Part shown: positions 43,231-51,829 of the stretch, in pieces
Numbering within the stretch: the stretch's first letter is position 1
Layout of the letters: the number at the start of each line of letters is the position of its first letter
DNA from: Clostridiaceae bacterium
GTDB lineage: Bacteria; Bacillota; Clostridia; DSM-8532
DNA length: 61,517 nucleotides
Direction: 5' to 3'
Assembly: GCA_012520615.1 (NCBI GenBank)
Contig: JAAYNX010000028.1
Coordinates: forward strand, 1 to 61,517
Program-made: the position numbers and the translations under genes
Notes under the pieces: model-generated
What the model was told of the DNA's origin: nothing
Seen by the model: only the letters and a program-made list of their open reading frames with translations
Database searches by the model: none

Positions 43231-44118
43231 CTAATAATCTTTTTCTTTGTATAGCTTGTTTGCTGTTTTAGATATTACTACTCCAAGTACAACAATAATA
43301 ATCGAGATGGTGGAACCATAGTCTACATCACCCATTGTAAATGTCTGGTTGTACATATAGGTTCCAAGAAGCCATGATTTATCCATCGGCATACCGGCTC
43401 CCATCATCACCCATGGAAGGTCAAATATTTTAAGTGCCCCGGTGATGCTCAATATAAGACAGGTTCCAAGCACATTATGTAAAAGTGGCAATGAGATATA
43501 TCGAATTCGTTGGAACATATTTGCGCCATCTATCTCACTAGATTCATAAATCTCCGGTGATATATTGTTTAGTCCGGTAAGAATGATTACAAAATAGAAG
43601 CCGACATACTGCCACATGACCGGGAAAGACATGGTGAATAAATAATGATTCTGGTCCTTCCAATCAATAAACTCCTCCACTCCAAATTTCATCAGAAGTT
43701 GATTTAACATACCCCCGTCATATAGGAAGATAAGATTAAACAATAGACCTAAGGCGGTTGCGGAGATAACAATGGGAAAGAAATATACGGTGCGGAAGAA
43801 TTGTACCCCTTTTGATATATTATCTATTAGTAGCGCAAGAAATAAGGCCATGCCCACTTGAAAAACAATGGTGAATACCGTCATTAAAAGTGTGTTTTTA
43901 AGAGCCGTACGCATTATAGGATCCGTAAACAGCTTTAAGTAGTTGCTATACCACGGATTGTTAAAACCTTTCGAAGAGGTTCCCAAGCCTGTGATACTAG
44001 AAAAACTATTTATGATATTCATAACAAAAGGATAGTATAAATATATACACAGAAACAGCAACGCCGGGGTTAAGAAAAGGATTAGCGGAGCTTTCTTTTT
44101 ATACATGACTGATTTCAT
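43231..44118 (-). CDS. Carbohydrate ABC transporter permease (MalF/UgpA type)
   Basis: A 295-residue six-helix permease: APLILFLTPALLFLCIYLYY at the N-terminus and the EAA loop ISPEIYESSEIDGANMFQRI followed by RYISLPLLHNVLGTCLILS. It forms the channel with the MalG-type partner. It is separated from the binding-protein gene by a terminator-like hairpin, so it may be made at a lower level. Confidence 0.92.
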   Translation of the reverse strand: MKSVMYKKKAPLILFLTPALLFLCIYLYYPFVMNIINSFSSITGLGTSSKGFNNPWYSNYLKLFTDPIMRTALKNTLLMTVFTIVFQVGMALFLALLIDNISKGVQFFRTVYFFPIVISATALGLLFNLIFLYDGGMLNQLLMKFGVEEFIDWKDQNHYLFTMSFPVMWQYVGFYFVIILTGLNNISPEIYESSEIDGANMFQRIRYISLPLLHNVLGTCLILSITGALKIFDLPWVMMGAGMPMDKSWLLGTYMYNQTFTMGDVDYGSTISIIIVVLGVVISKTANKLYKEKDY

Positions 44119-44133
44119 AATTTATCTCCCTTG

Positions 44134-44170
44134 AAAAAAGCCGGAGAACCTCACACACATGCTCTCCGGC
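44134..44170 (-). terminator. Leaky terminator between binding-protein and permease genes
   Basis: On the minus strand GCCGGAGA, a loop of about 15 bases, TCTCCGGC and then TTTTTT. It lies between the binding-protein stop and the permease start on one presumed transcript, so part of the transcripts should end here, giving excess binding protein. Confidence 0.75.
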
Positions 44171-44203
44171 CTATGCAAAGATAGTAGTTGCCTAGAAGTC
44201 TGA

Positions 44204-45502
44204 TTACTCTGTAATTGCAAGTGCCTCGTCAATTGCAGCCTCGGCAGTAATGCTACCTGTTACAATATTCTTAACATTAGCGAACAATGATGCGCGGGCG
44301 GTTTGATTTAAATTATCCTGTGTTGCTGGAGCAATCCCGGTAGAGCCTTTAGTCATCTCAATTGCTGCAATCATCAGTGAATCTGCATTGGAAGGAGGTA
44401 CAGCTCCTTTTTTTAAAGCAGTAACAGCGGTTGCACCAAACTTAGAAACTACATCGTCCTTAGTCATTGCTGTTACAAAATCAACAGCGGCTTTTTGTTT
44501 TACAGGGTCATCCCATGCTTTTTTGGTAATATAGTAACCCATTGAAAGTCCACCGATAACATCAGTTGCTTTTCTGTCATTCTTTCCGGGAACGTATGTA
44601 ACTGTAAAGTCGTCAATATTTTTAGCGTTTTCTTGGAACCAACCGATTTTCCATGAACCATCGATTGCAAATGCAGCCTTATCGTCAGCCATCATCTGGA
44701 AGATTTCAGCATCGGTTGCAGTAAGTGTGTTTACAGGGAAGTATCCTTTTTCATACATCGTTTTTATGTCATTAAGCCCGGCAGCCCATGCCTTACCTGT
44801 TTCATCCGAAGATGAGCCGGGTAGGTTATTATGGGTCTCCACTGTGCCGTGATTTAATACTGTAAACTCAAACCAGTAATGCGGTACTTCCTGCAAGGAA
44901 GCTGCTACAGGAGTGTAGCCTTTGCTCTTTATAGTCTCGCAATCAGCCATGAACTGATCCCATGTATATCCTGCACCGGGTACTTCGACTCCACAATCTG
45001 CAAGAACCTTCTTATTTACATACAGACCTTCCCAGTAGCCGTTTACAGGAACCGTATACTTTTTGCCATCTGCAGGAGATATGGGAAGAATATCTTCCTT
45101 CATGTTAGAAGCATAGTCAGGATAAACTGAGCGAATCGTTTCTATGCTGACAACCTTGTTGTTCTCGATGAGCTTGTTTGCATCAACACCAGCAAAGAAG
45201 AATAGCACATCAGGTTCTGCTCCTGTTTCAAAGTCGGCCATTATTTTAGCCTTCCATTCTTCATTCGAAGTACCGGAACCATCCTTAACAATATTGCCGG
45301 TAGCTGCTTCATAGGCTTTGAATGCCTCCTCATAGTTTGCACGATTGCCGTCATCGCCGCCATAAGAGGTTACCACTGTAATCTCCACCGGGCTTGCAGG
45401 ACTTTTGCTTTCACCCTGATTTGAAGGTGTCGTTGATTGACACGCTGTAAATACTGATAAGCAAAGAACTGCACAGAGAAGTAATGCGATAGTTTTTTTC
45501 AT
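44204..45502 (-). CDS. Sugar ABC transporter substrate-binding lipoprotein
   Basis: A 432-residue lipoprotein with signal peptide KKTIALLLCAVLCLSVFTAC (Cys21 acylated) and the family 1 solute-binding fold: EITVVTSYGGDDGNRANYEE, AKIMADFETGAEPDVLFFFA and GGLSMGYYITKKAWDDPVKQ. It captures an oligosaccharide; given the GH94 phosphorylase and mutase in the same locus, chitobiose or a chitin fragment is my inference. GGAGGT precedes the ATG. The adjacent kinase gene upstream suggests a YesMN-controlled uptake operon. Confidence 0.9.
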   Translation of the reverse strand: MKKTIALLLCAVLCLSVFTACQSTTPSNQGESKSPASPVEITVVTSYGGDDGNRANYEEAFKAYEAATGNIVKDGSGTSNEEWKAKIMADFETGAEPDVLFFFAGVDANKLIENNKVVSIETIRSVYPDYASNMKEDILPISPADGKKYTVPVNGYWEGLYVNKKVLADCGVEVPGAGYTWDQFMADCETIKSKGYTPVAASLQEVPHYWFEFTVLNHGTVETHNNLPGSSSDETGKAWAAGLNDIKTMYEKGYFPVNTLTATDAEIFQMMADDKAAFAIDGSWKIGWFQENAKNIDDFTVTYVPGKNDRKATDVIGGLSMGYYITKKAWDDPVKQKAAVDFVTAMTKDDVVSKFGATAVTALKKGAVPPSNADSLMIAAIEMTKGSTGIAPATQDNLNQTARASLFANVKNIVTGSITAEAAIDEALAITE

Positions 45503-45617
45503 TAATCTGACCTCCTAGCATTTTCAATAAAAAGTAAACTACATTTTTTACTTTACATATTTATGATACCTTCGGCGATGATAAAAATTAATAGATAGAG
45601 TTGTGGTTTGTTGCATA

Positions 45618-47363
45618 TTATTGGTTTGTTTGTTCAATTGCAATAACAATTTGAAAAACAGTATGTCCTTTTTCACTGTTTTTCACAAAAAGGCCGCCAT
45701 TATCACCGTAAAGGATGCGTAACCTCTGGTGAACATTGCGTATGCCTAGGCTGGTAGAGGTTGTCTTATCGTCATAGAGCAACTGTTCTATTCTTTTTAT
45801 GTCTTCATCGGACAGGGTTTTGTTATTCTCTACTTCGATTATAAGTTTATTTCCTGTTATAAATGCCCTAATGATGATTTCGCATTGCTGCTGCAGCTCC
45901 ATTCCATGCTCTACCGCATTCTCAATAATTGGCTGGGTAATAAGACGGGGAACGTTGTACTCCAACACATCCGGATTAATCACCTTCAATACTTTAAGTC
46001 GTTTACCAAACCGCTCAGAAATAATATATAGATATGAATCTACATATATCATCTCTTCAGAAAAGCGGATGAAAGGCTTGCCTTCTCTATCTGATGCGGC
46101 ACTTAACATCGAGGAAAGAGCTTCAATCATGCGTGTGATTTTACCGTTTTTAGATAAACGTGACTCCCAGTTGATAATTTCTAGGGTGTTATTTAAAAAA
46201 TGAGGGTTGATTTGTGACTGTAACGCCATAATTCGAGCATCCCTTAGTGCAAGTTCCTCCTTATAGATACGGTTGAACTGATATTGCAGCTTATAGGACA
46301 TCTGATTGAATGCATCAGTAAGGTATGCAAATTCTTTATTGTGAGGCTCTTTAGCTACCGTCACTCCATAATTTTCATCCTCTATGCTGCGGGCCGCAAT
46401 AATCAAGCGTTTAGTAGGCTTGGTCACATTTTGGGTAAAAAAGTTTATTATCAGAACTAGAAAAGGAATTGAAGCAATAAGCAAAACAATGAGCACTAAC
46501 TGAATTCGCCTCATTTCTTGCAATAAAACAGTGCTGTCGATCTCTACAATATACGAAATATCAGCAGTTTCTGCCTTCTTCGTCCCATATATATAATAAA
46601 GACCTTCGGCCTTTCGATGTTCCTGACAATTCGATGGGAATGTTATAGAAAGCTCATCCGGACTTAACTGCTCCCCTGCTAATACAACGGGCGTCGTATT
46701 GAGCCATACAGTTGTTGCACTTTGCCAGGCAACGTTTTTTAGATTACCGAACATATCTTCAACATCAAGCTGTAGAACCAGTACTCCAAAGGGCATAAAA
46801 TTTGCATCCATTAGGTTTCGTACCATATAAATATCATTGTTTATATTGAAAAAGACTATTTCAGTGCCAAACTCCTTTGCAGCCTGTGAAACTAATTCAT
46901 GTGCATTTATGCGGTAATTTCGTACGGTGCTGTAGGTAGAGTCATTGGCCTCATTATATGTATAGTAAACAGTATCAGGGTCTTGGTGTAAAAAGAAAGC
47001 ACTAATTAAGAACATGCTATCATATTTATACTGCTGTGATAGGAAACCTGATATTTGCTCATAGAGATGCATTTTGTCTGCCGTTAATTGATATACGCCA
47101 TAGGCATCCTTGATGGTGGAATTATACGACGCATACCGGGAAGCCATTACTGCCGAATCCAATTGCGAGGCCGAGATTTTCACTGCGTTTTCCACCGTAG
47201 AGTTAACGGATTGTGTAATCTGGTTTGTGATGTTGTGGGTGATATAGTAACTCATAACTCCGCCCATAATACAAATAGGCAATACCCAACACAAAGTAAT
47301 AATCAGCACAAGCCATAATCTCAGCGATAATTTGCGTTTGGTTTTATTTTTTTGCTCATTCAA
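45618..47363 (-). CDS. YesM-type sensor histidine kinase
   Basis: A 581-residue membrane kinase. Helices at about residues 12-35 and 285-305 frame an extracytoplasmic sensor; a HAMP segment (KPTKRLIIAARSIEDENYGV) follows. The phosphoacceptor His is at about residue 388 in QSQINPHFLNNTLEIINW, the signature of the His_kinase/YesM group, and the ATP-binding part has LITQPIIENAVEHGM and TSLGIRNVHQRLRILYGDNG. Start is TTG at 47363 with GGGGTG upstream. It should phosphorylate the YesN-type regulator encoded at 42271. Structured element B lies in the region just upstream. Confidence 0.92.
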   Translation of the reverse strand: MNEQKNKTKRKLSLRLWLVLIITLCWVLPICIMGGVMSYYITHNITNQITQSVNSTVENAVKISASQLDSAVMASRYASYNSTIKDAYGVYQLTADKMHLYEQISGFLSQQYKYDSMFLISAFFLHQDPDTVYYTYNEANDSTYSTVRNYRINAHELVSQAAKEFGTEIVFFNINNDIYMVRNLMDANFMPFGVLVLQLDVEDMFGNLKNVAWQSATTVWLNTTPVVLAGEQLSPDELSITFPSNCQEHRKAEGLYYIYGTKKAETADISYIVEIDSTVLLQEMRRIQLVLIVLLIASIPFLVLIINFFTQNVTKPTKRLIIAARSIEDENYGVTVAKEPHNKEFAYLTDAFNQMSYKLQYQFNRIYKEELALRDARIMALQSQINPHFLNNTLEIINWESRLSKNGKITRMIEALSSMLSAASDREGKPFIRFSEEMIYVDSYLYIISERFGKRLKVLKVINPDVLEYNVPRLITQPIIENAVEHGMELQQQCEIIIRAFITGNKLIIEVENNKTLSDEDIKRIEQLLYDDKTTSTSLGIRNVHQRLRILYGDNGGLFVKNSEKGHTVFQIVIAIEQTNQ

Positions 47364-47697
47364 TTAATTCAGCACCCCATTCATCACGCATCGACAGCCA
47401 GTGCGAAACTGCTTTGATATTAATAATTGTTATTAATTGTGCTAACACATAACTAAGCGGCGTGGCTGCTGCGATTTAAAGCGAAGCATGGATTGCGGAG
47501 CGGGCGCGACTAGAAACAGGACGTTTTCCCGGAGCGCTAAATCGCAGTAGTCTACAGCCGCTAAACTAGTATATACTTATGTTTTCGCATTGGTCGCCGT
47601 ATTATCGTATTGTAAATAAAATGATATTTAGGGCATTAACTTCTAATAAATTATACCATATGCATCTACTGTTTTACATAAAAGGCGCATCATATGA
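47364..47697. other. Intergenic region upstream of the sensor kinase gene
   Basis: 334 bases between the mutase stop and the kinase start. It holds structured element B (47456-47562). A plus-strand open frame starting at 47579 lies partly in the mutase gene and is a shadow. Confidence 0.65.
47456..47562 (+). repeat. Dispersed structured intergenic element, copy B
   Basis: About 107 bases. AGCGGC pairs with GCCGCT at the ends, then CTGCTGCGATTTA (47466-47478) with TAAATCGCAGTAG (47538-47550). Core blocks AGCATGGATTGCG (47485-47497) and CGCGACTA (47505-47512) are identical to copy A. The inner hairpin reads GAAAC-AGGAC-GTTTT where copy A has AAAATCC/GGATTTT: different bases, same pairing. Reported on the strand of copy A; relative to the kinase gene it is antisense-oriented. 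Confidence 0.65.
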
Positions 47698-49134
47698 TTA
47701 TTTTAGTGAAAGAAACTCTACTAAAATATTGCTGATTTTCTTTGCTTCTTCAATGCTTGGCATCTCACAAAAAATGCGAAGCAGGGGTTCAGTGCCGGAA
47801 AACCGTGTGATAACCCAACCACCATTCTTAAAATAGACCTTACATCCATCCAGATATGAAACTTTATCAATCTCATAAGGAAATTCAGGTAGTAGTTTGT
47901 CTCTGAGTAATATATCAGAAATTTGCTGTTTTTTTGATTCGGAAAAGCGGTAATCATCTTCTGTCATCTCATAAGTACCATACTTCTCCTTGATTTCATT
48001 GAAGAGCGCTGATAGGCTCTTACCTGTCTTGGCTATCATCTCCACCAATAAAGTTGCGGCATATATACCGTCCTTTCCCTGAATATGCCCTCGAACTGTA
48101 AGACCTCCCGATGATTCTCCGCCTATAACGGCATTGGTCTCCGCCATTTTTGATGATATATGTTTAAACCCGACAGGCACCTCGTAACAGATTTCACCGT
48201 AATCTTCGGCAATACGGTTGAGCAGGTGTGTTGTAGCAACGTTGCGTACAGCGCAGCCACGCCACCCTTTGTATTTCAAAAGATAATAGTATAGTAGTAC
48301 CAGTATGGTGTTAGGATGTAAAAACTGGGCACAATCATCGACAATACCTAGCCGGTCTGCATCACCGTCAGTTGCTATTCCGATATCGCAATGATTTTCC
48401 TCCACATAATTGATAAGCCCTGCAAGAGTTTTATGATTAGGTGCTGGCAAACGCCCTCCAAATAACGTATCATGCCTATCGTGAATAACTTCGACATCAC
48501 AACGTGCAGTTAACAAAATGGTCTGCAGCGCTGTTTTGCTTACACCATACATAGGGTCAAGCACGATTTTTAAGTGTCTGTTTCGGATAGACTCAACATC
48601 CAGCGCACTTATGATGCCATCTATGTACTCGTTCATGGGGTCTATCATCTTGATTGCACCACTTTCAACCGCTTCATCAAATGGAATTGATGTAATATCA
48701 TCAGGATTAATTATCGAAGTAAGTTCTTCAAGCTCCTCAGTAAGGACCTCATCCGCATCACGTCCGCCCTCCATAAATACTTTTATACCGTTGTAGATAG
48801 CGGGATTATGGCTAGCTGTAATTGAGATGCCATATGGCAGAGCCATATGCTTAACTGTAAACATAACAAGGGGAGTGGGTGCCTGCCGATTAATAAAAAG
48901 ACATGGAATTCCCTGTGACGCCATAGTCTCAGCAGCCCACTTCGCAGCTTCTTTTGACAGAAATCGCCGGTCATAGCCAATTACAATGCCAAGCTTCTCC
49001 ACATTATCCTGCTTCATTTTTTTTGCAATTGCAGTCATTAGCAATTGAACATTTTTCTTGTCAAAGCCATCTCCTATTATTGCGCGCCAACCGCCTGTTC
49101 CAAATTGTATCATTATTGCTACACTGCCTTTCAT
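47698..49134 (-). CDS. Phosphohexomutase (phosphoglucomutase/phosphomannomutase family), probably acting on GlcNAc-1-phosphate
   Basis: A 478-residue alpha-D-phosphohexomutase. The phosphoserine is Ser108 in GISITASHNPAIYNG; the metal loop is ATDGDADRLGIVDD; the sugar loop GGESSGGLTVRGHIQGKDGI; the phosphate loop RFSGTEPLLRIFCE. All four catalytic elements are intact. It follows the GH94 gene (58-base gap). If that enzyme releases GlcNAc-1-phosphate, this mutase would convert it to GlcNAc-6-phosphate for catabolism or wall synthesis (inference). The same pairing of a mutase gene with a GH94 gene is known, as I recall, in Vibrio chitin-utilisation clusters. Start 49134; an in-frame ATG at 49113 is possible. 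Confidence 0.85.
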   Translation of the reverse strand: MKGSVAIMIQFGTGGWRAIIGDGFDKKNVQLLMTAIAKKMKQDNVEKLGIVIGYDRRFLSKEAAKWAAETMASQGIPCLFINRQAPTPLVMFTVKHMALPYGISITASHNPAIYNGIKVFMEGGRDADEVLTEELEELTSIINPDDITSIPFDEAVESGAIKMIDPMNEYIDGIISALDVESIRNRHLKIVLDPMYGVSKTALQTILLTARCDVEVIHDRHDTLFGGRLPAPNHKTLAGLINYVEENHCDIGIATDGDADRLGIVDDCAQFLHPNTILVLLYYYLLKYKGWRGCAVRNVATTHLLNRIAEDYGEICYEVPVGFKHISSKMAETNAVIGGESSGGLTVRGHIQGKDGIYAATLLVEMIAKTGKSLSALFNEIKEKYGTYEMTEDDYRFSESKKQQISDILLRDKLLPEFPYEIDKVSYLDGCKVYFKNGGWVITRFSGTEPLLRIFCEMPSIEEAKKISNILVEFLSLK

Positions 49135-49149
49135 ACTAGATTCTTTGAT

Positions 49150-49182
49150 AACTGTGCGAAACTTTCTTTTGTTCGCACAGTT
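49150..49182 (-). other. 11-bp perfect hairpin between GH94 and mutase genes
   Basis: AACTGTGCGAA and TTCGCACAGTT pair around an 11-base loop. No T-run follows on the minus strand, so it may stabilise the 3' end of the GH94 message rather than stop transcription. Confidence 0.5.
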
Positions 49183-49192
49183 TGTCGAGTAG

Positions 49193-51589
49193 CTAGCCCA
49201 TTAATACGTGAACCTTATTATGTGAGCCTTTAGATTGCTGAGGAATTTTGCCATGAACCTCTCTGCCGTTAAGCATTATACTTTTAATTCCTTTGCTAAC
49301 ACCCGAAGGATTTTCCACACGAATCTCATAGAGCGCTTCACGCCAGATCCGTTTTACCTCAAAGCTTTTCCATTCCGATGGAATACAAGGGTCTATAATT
49401 AGCCCATCATAATCGGGGCGCACCCCCAGTAGATACCGTGTTGCTGCAAAATATGCCCATCCGCCTGAGCCTGTCATAAACGGATGTCTCGCACGTCCGT
49501 GTGCCGTATGGTCCTTACCCATTACAAACTGGCAATATGAATATGGCTCGGCTTCGCGGATTTCAATAATATCATTCTGATTCTGTGGGAGCAATGCATT
49601 ATAAAATTTCATTGCTCTATCACCCCGCCCCAAAACTGATTCTGCACACCATGCCCACGGATTTGGGTGGCTAAACACAGCTCCATTTTCTTTCACTCCC
49701 GGGTATACTCGTGTGACAAATCCAATTTCATCATCATCTTTTGTATAGGAAGGCGCATTAAGCATAAGCCCATATTCGGTGTACAGGTATTGGTTAACCG
49801 CATCCATGGCAAGTTCAGCTCGCTCTTTATCTGCCAGACCGGAAAATACTGCCCACGCATTGGACTCCAAGTGAACACGGCCTTCTTGGTCTTCCTTGGT
49901 ACCAATTTTGCGGCCACTGGCGGTGATGCCACGGATATACCAGTTTCCATCCCATAGATTATCTTCGCAAGCCTTTTTTACTTTCTGCGCCATCTTTTCA
50001 TATTTATCTATGTACTCGGTCTTCTGCGCAAAACGAGAAAGTGCAAGAAAATGGGTTATAGCCCAATAATGCAAGAAACTCACCATTGCACTTTCTCCTC
50101 CACCAAGATTCAAGCAGTCATTCCAGTCGGCACGTAAGCCCTTACAGATACCGTTTGCACCAATTTCACGGGCAGAGAAGTCAAGAATTCGCATCATATG
50201 TTCATATACAGTATCTACCCCACCATCGGCATAGGTAACCTTCTCATCTAACAGGGATACCTCACCGGTTTCCTTAATATATTCGCAAATCGAGGCAATC
50301 AACCACAGGGCATCATCGGAACAGGCATCCTCAATCCCGTGTACTATTTCGCTCTTTGAAGGAGTGGGAATAACTGTGGGAGATTTAAAGCTCTGCTGTT
50401 TGCCTGCAATCTCAGGATCAAACCATTCGGGTTGGAAAAGGTGTAATCCATATCCCTTGGAAGTTAATCCGCGTAGCAGTTCTATAATGCGGGAACGGCT
50501 TTTTTCCGGGTTGGAATGGGGAATTGTCATTGAATCCTGGGCAGTATCACGGTATCCAAGACCTGTTCGTCCTCCCACTTCAATAAACGATGCAAAACGC
50601 GAGAACATCAGATTTATTTCCGACTGGTATAGATTCCATATGTTTAGTGATGTATTCATATTCTGGTTCGGCGTGTTTACCTGAAGATGCGCAAGCTTAT
50701 TATCCCAGAATTTTTTAAGCTCTGAAAAAGCCTCATCTACCTGAATAAAATCAGAGTATTTTTTCCGTATTTCCGCTCCCTCTAAGCGCCTTCCCTCACC
50801 AAGCATAAAGACCATACGCATACTTTGGCCTGGATTAAGAATTATCTTTTTATGTAATGCTCCGCAGTGATTGCCTGTTTTCTCGAAACTACCGGAGCAA
50901 CTGCCTCGCTCTATAGCAATCGGATTTGACTCATTACGGTATGAACCTAAGAATTTGTCTCGCAGACAATCAAAACTATCTGGTTCAAAGCTTGCGCCAA
51001 ACCACTGATAGCCAAATTCTTCGTAATACAAATCATATTCTATTATACCGTCTGCATAGTCACTGCCCGAGGCATATAAGCTCATCTGAAAATTTTGATT
51101 ATCCATGTCTATATGATGAAAAGAAAACTCCACATAGGAGAATACGCTTAAAGACCTTGGACGGGCTGAATCATTGGCTATTACAACATCCCATAATTCT
51201 ACCGGATCCGCAATTGGAATAAACACTGTCTGACTTGCTTTGATACCGTTGTAGTCACAACTGTATTTTGAGTAAGATAGCCCGTGCCGGCACTCATACC
51301 TTGCCTTTGCCAAGTCTTTGCCTACCGGTTGCCATGAGATGCTCCAATACTCGCCTGTATCATCATCTTTCAAATAAACATAATGTCCGGGGCTATCAAT
51401 AGGCGCATTGGGGCGGAAACGACTAATACGGTGGTATTGAGGTGATTTGTAGAACACATAACCACTTGCAGTCTGATTTAGGACTGCACACATATCCCCT
51501 ACCCCGATATAGTTAGTCCAAGAAACAGGAGTATTAACCCTTTTGATGGCATATTCTCTGTTTTTGTTATCAAAATACCCGTAATTCAT
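49193..51589 (-). CDS. chbP: GH94 phosphorylase, most like N,N'-diacetylchitobiose phosphorylase
   Basis: From the ATG at 51589 (AGGAG nine bases upstream) the protein has 798 residues, close to the roughly 800 of Vibrio chitobiose phosphorylase. The N-terminal beta domain begins MNYGYFDNKNREYAIKR; the (alpha/alpha)6 domain carries the catalytic Asp491 in LRADWNDCLNLGGGES, and phosphate-loop text GRTGLGYRDTAQDSM. Segments such as FRPNAPIDSPGHYVYLKDDD and the C-terminal SKGIKSIMLNGREVHGKIP match what I remember of chitobiose phosphorylase far better than cellobiose phosphorylase. The reaction would be phosphorolysis of (GlcNAc)2 to GlcNAc-1-phosphate and GlcNAc in the cytosol. Cellobiose or another disaccharide remains possible. 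Confidence 0.8.
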   Translation of the reverse strand: MNYGYFDNKNREYAIKRVNTPVSWTNYIGVGDMCAVLNQTASGYVFYKSPQYHRISRFRPNAPIDSPGHYVYLKDDDTGEYWSISWQPVGKDLAKARYECRHGLSYSKYSCDYNGIKASQTVFIPIADPVELWDVVIANDSARPRSLSVFSYVEFSFHHIDMDNQNFQMSLYASGSDYADGIIEYDLYYEEFGYQWFGASFEPDSFDCLRDKFLGSYRNESNPIAIERGSCSGSFEKTGNHCGALHKKIILNPGQSMRMVFMLGEGRRLEGAEIRKKYSDFIQVDEAFSELKKFWDNKLAHLQVNTPNQNMNTSLNIWNLYQSEINLMFSRFASFIEVGGRTGLGYRDTAQDSMTIPHSNPEKSRSRIIELLRGLTSKGYGLHLFQPEWFDPEIAGKQQSFKSPTVIPTPSKSEIVHGIEDACSDDALWLIASICEYIKETGEVSLLDEKVTYADGGVDTVYEHMMRILDFSAREIGANGICKGLRADWNDCLNLGGGESAMVSFLHYWAITHFLALSRFAQKTEYIDKYEKMAQKVKKACEDNLWDGNWYIRGITASGRKIGTKEDQEGRVHLESNAWAVFSGLADKERAELAMDAVNQYLYTEYGLMLNAPSYTKDDDEIGFVTRVYPGVKENGAVFSHPNPWAWCAESVLGRGDRAMKFYNALLPQNQNDIIEIREAEPYSYCQFVMGKDHTAHGRARHPFMTGSGGWAYFAATRYLLGVRPDYDGLIIDPCIPSEWKSFEVKRIWREALYEIRVENPSGVSKGIKSIMLNGREVHGKIPQQSKGSHNKVHVLMG

Positions 51590-51754
51590 GGTCAGCCACT
51601 CCTTTGGAATATAATTCATCTTAATTATATAGTGGCAATCCCAATGATTGAATAGACAAACTTGCAATAAATTATACATTATTGCATAACTTGATTATTA
51701 AATTACGGTCATTATATAAAATAAGGCAGAAAGCAGAAAGAAGCAAAAAGCAGA

Positions 51755-51792
51755 CCGTTTCAGAATTACTTTACGATTCTATTCTGAAACGG
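51755..51792 (-). terminator. Terminator of the TrpXYZ-like transporter operon
   Basis: CCGTTTCAGAAT and ATTCTGAAACGG are exact complements around a 14-base loop; on the minus strand they are followed by TCTGCTTTTTGCTTC. It starts 38 bases after the ATPase stop. The T-run is interrupted, and a purine-rich low-complexity tract (51724-51754 on the plus strand) lies beyond. Confidence 0.65.
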
Positions 51793-51829
51793 CCAATTTA
51801 GTTTCGAAGTACAAAAGTTATTATGCAAA

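Noticed and set aside
47579-47836. Plus-strand open frame near structured element B
   Set aside because: Most of it is antisense to the end of the phosphohexomutase gene, with no ribosome site and no recognisable sequence.
49193-51589. Cellobiose phosphorylase as first label
   Set aside because: Several long segments agree better with remembered chitobiose phosphorylase sequence, and the mutase partner fits GlcNAc-1-phosphate; kept only as an alternative.
51724-51754. Repeat or tandem element rich in AGCAGAAAG
   Set aside because: A short purine-rich low-complexity tract beyond a terminator; units are irregular and few.
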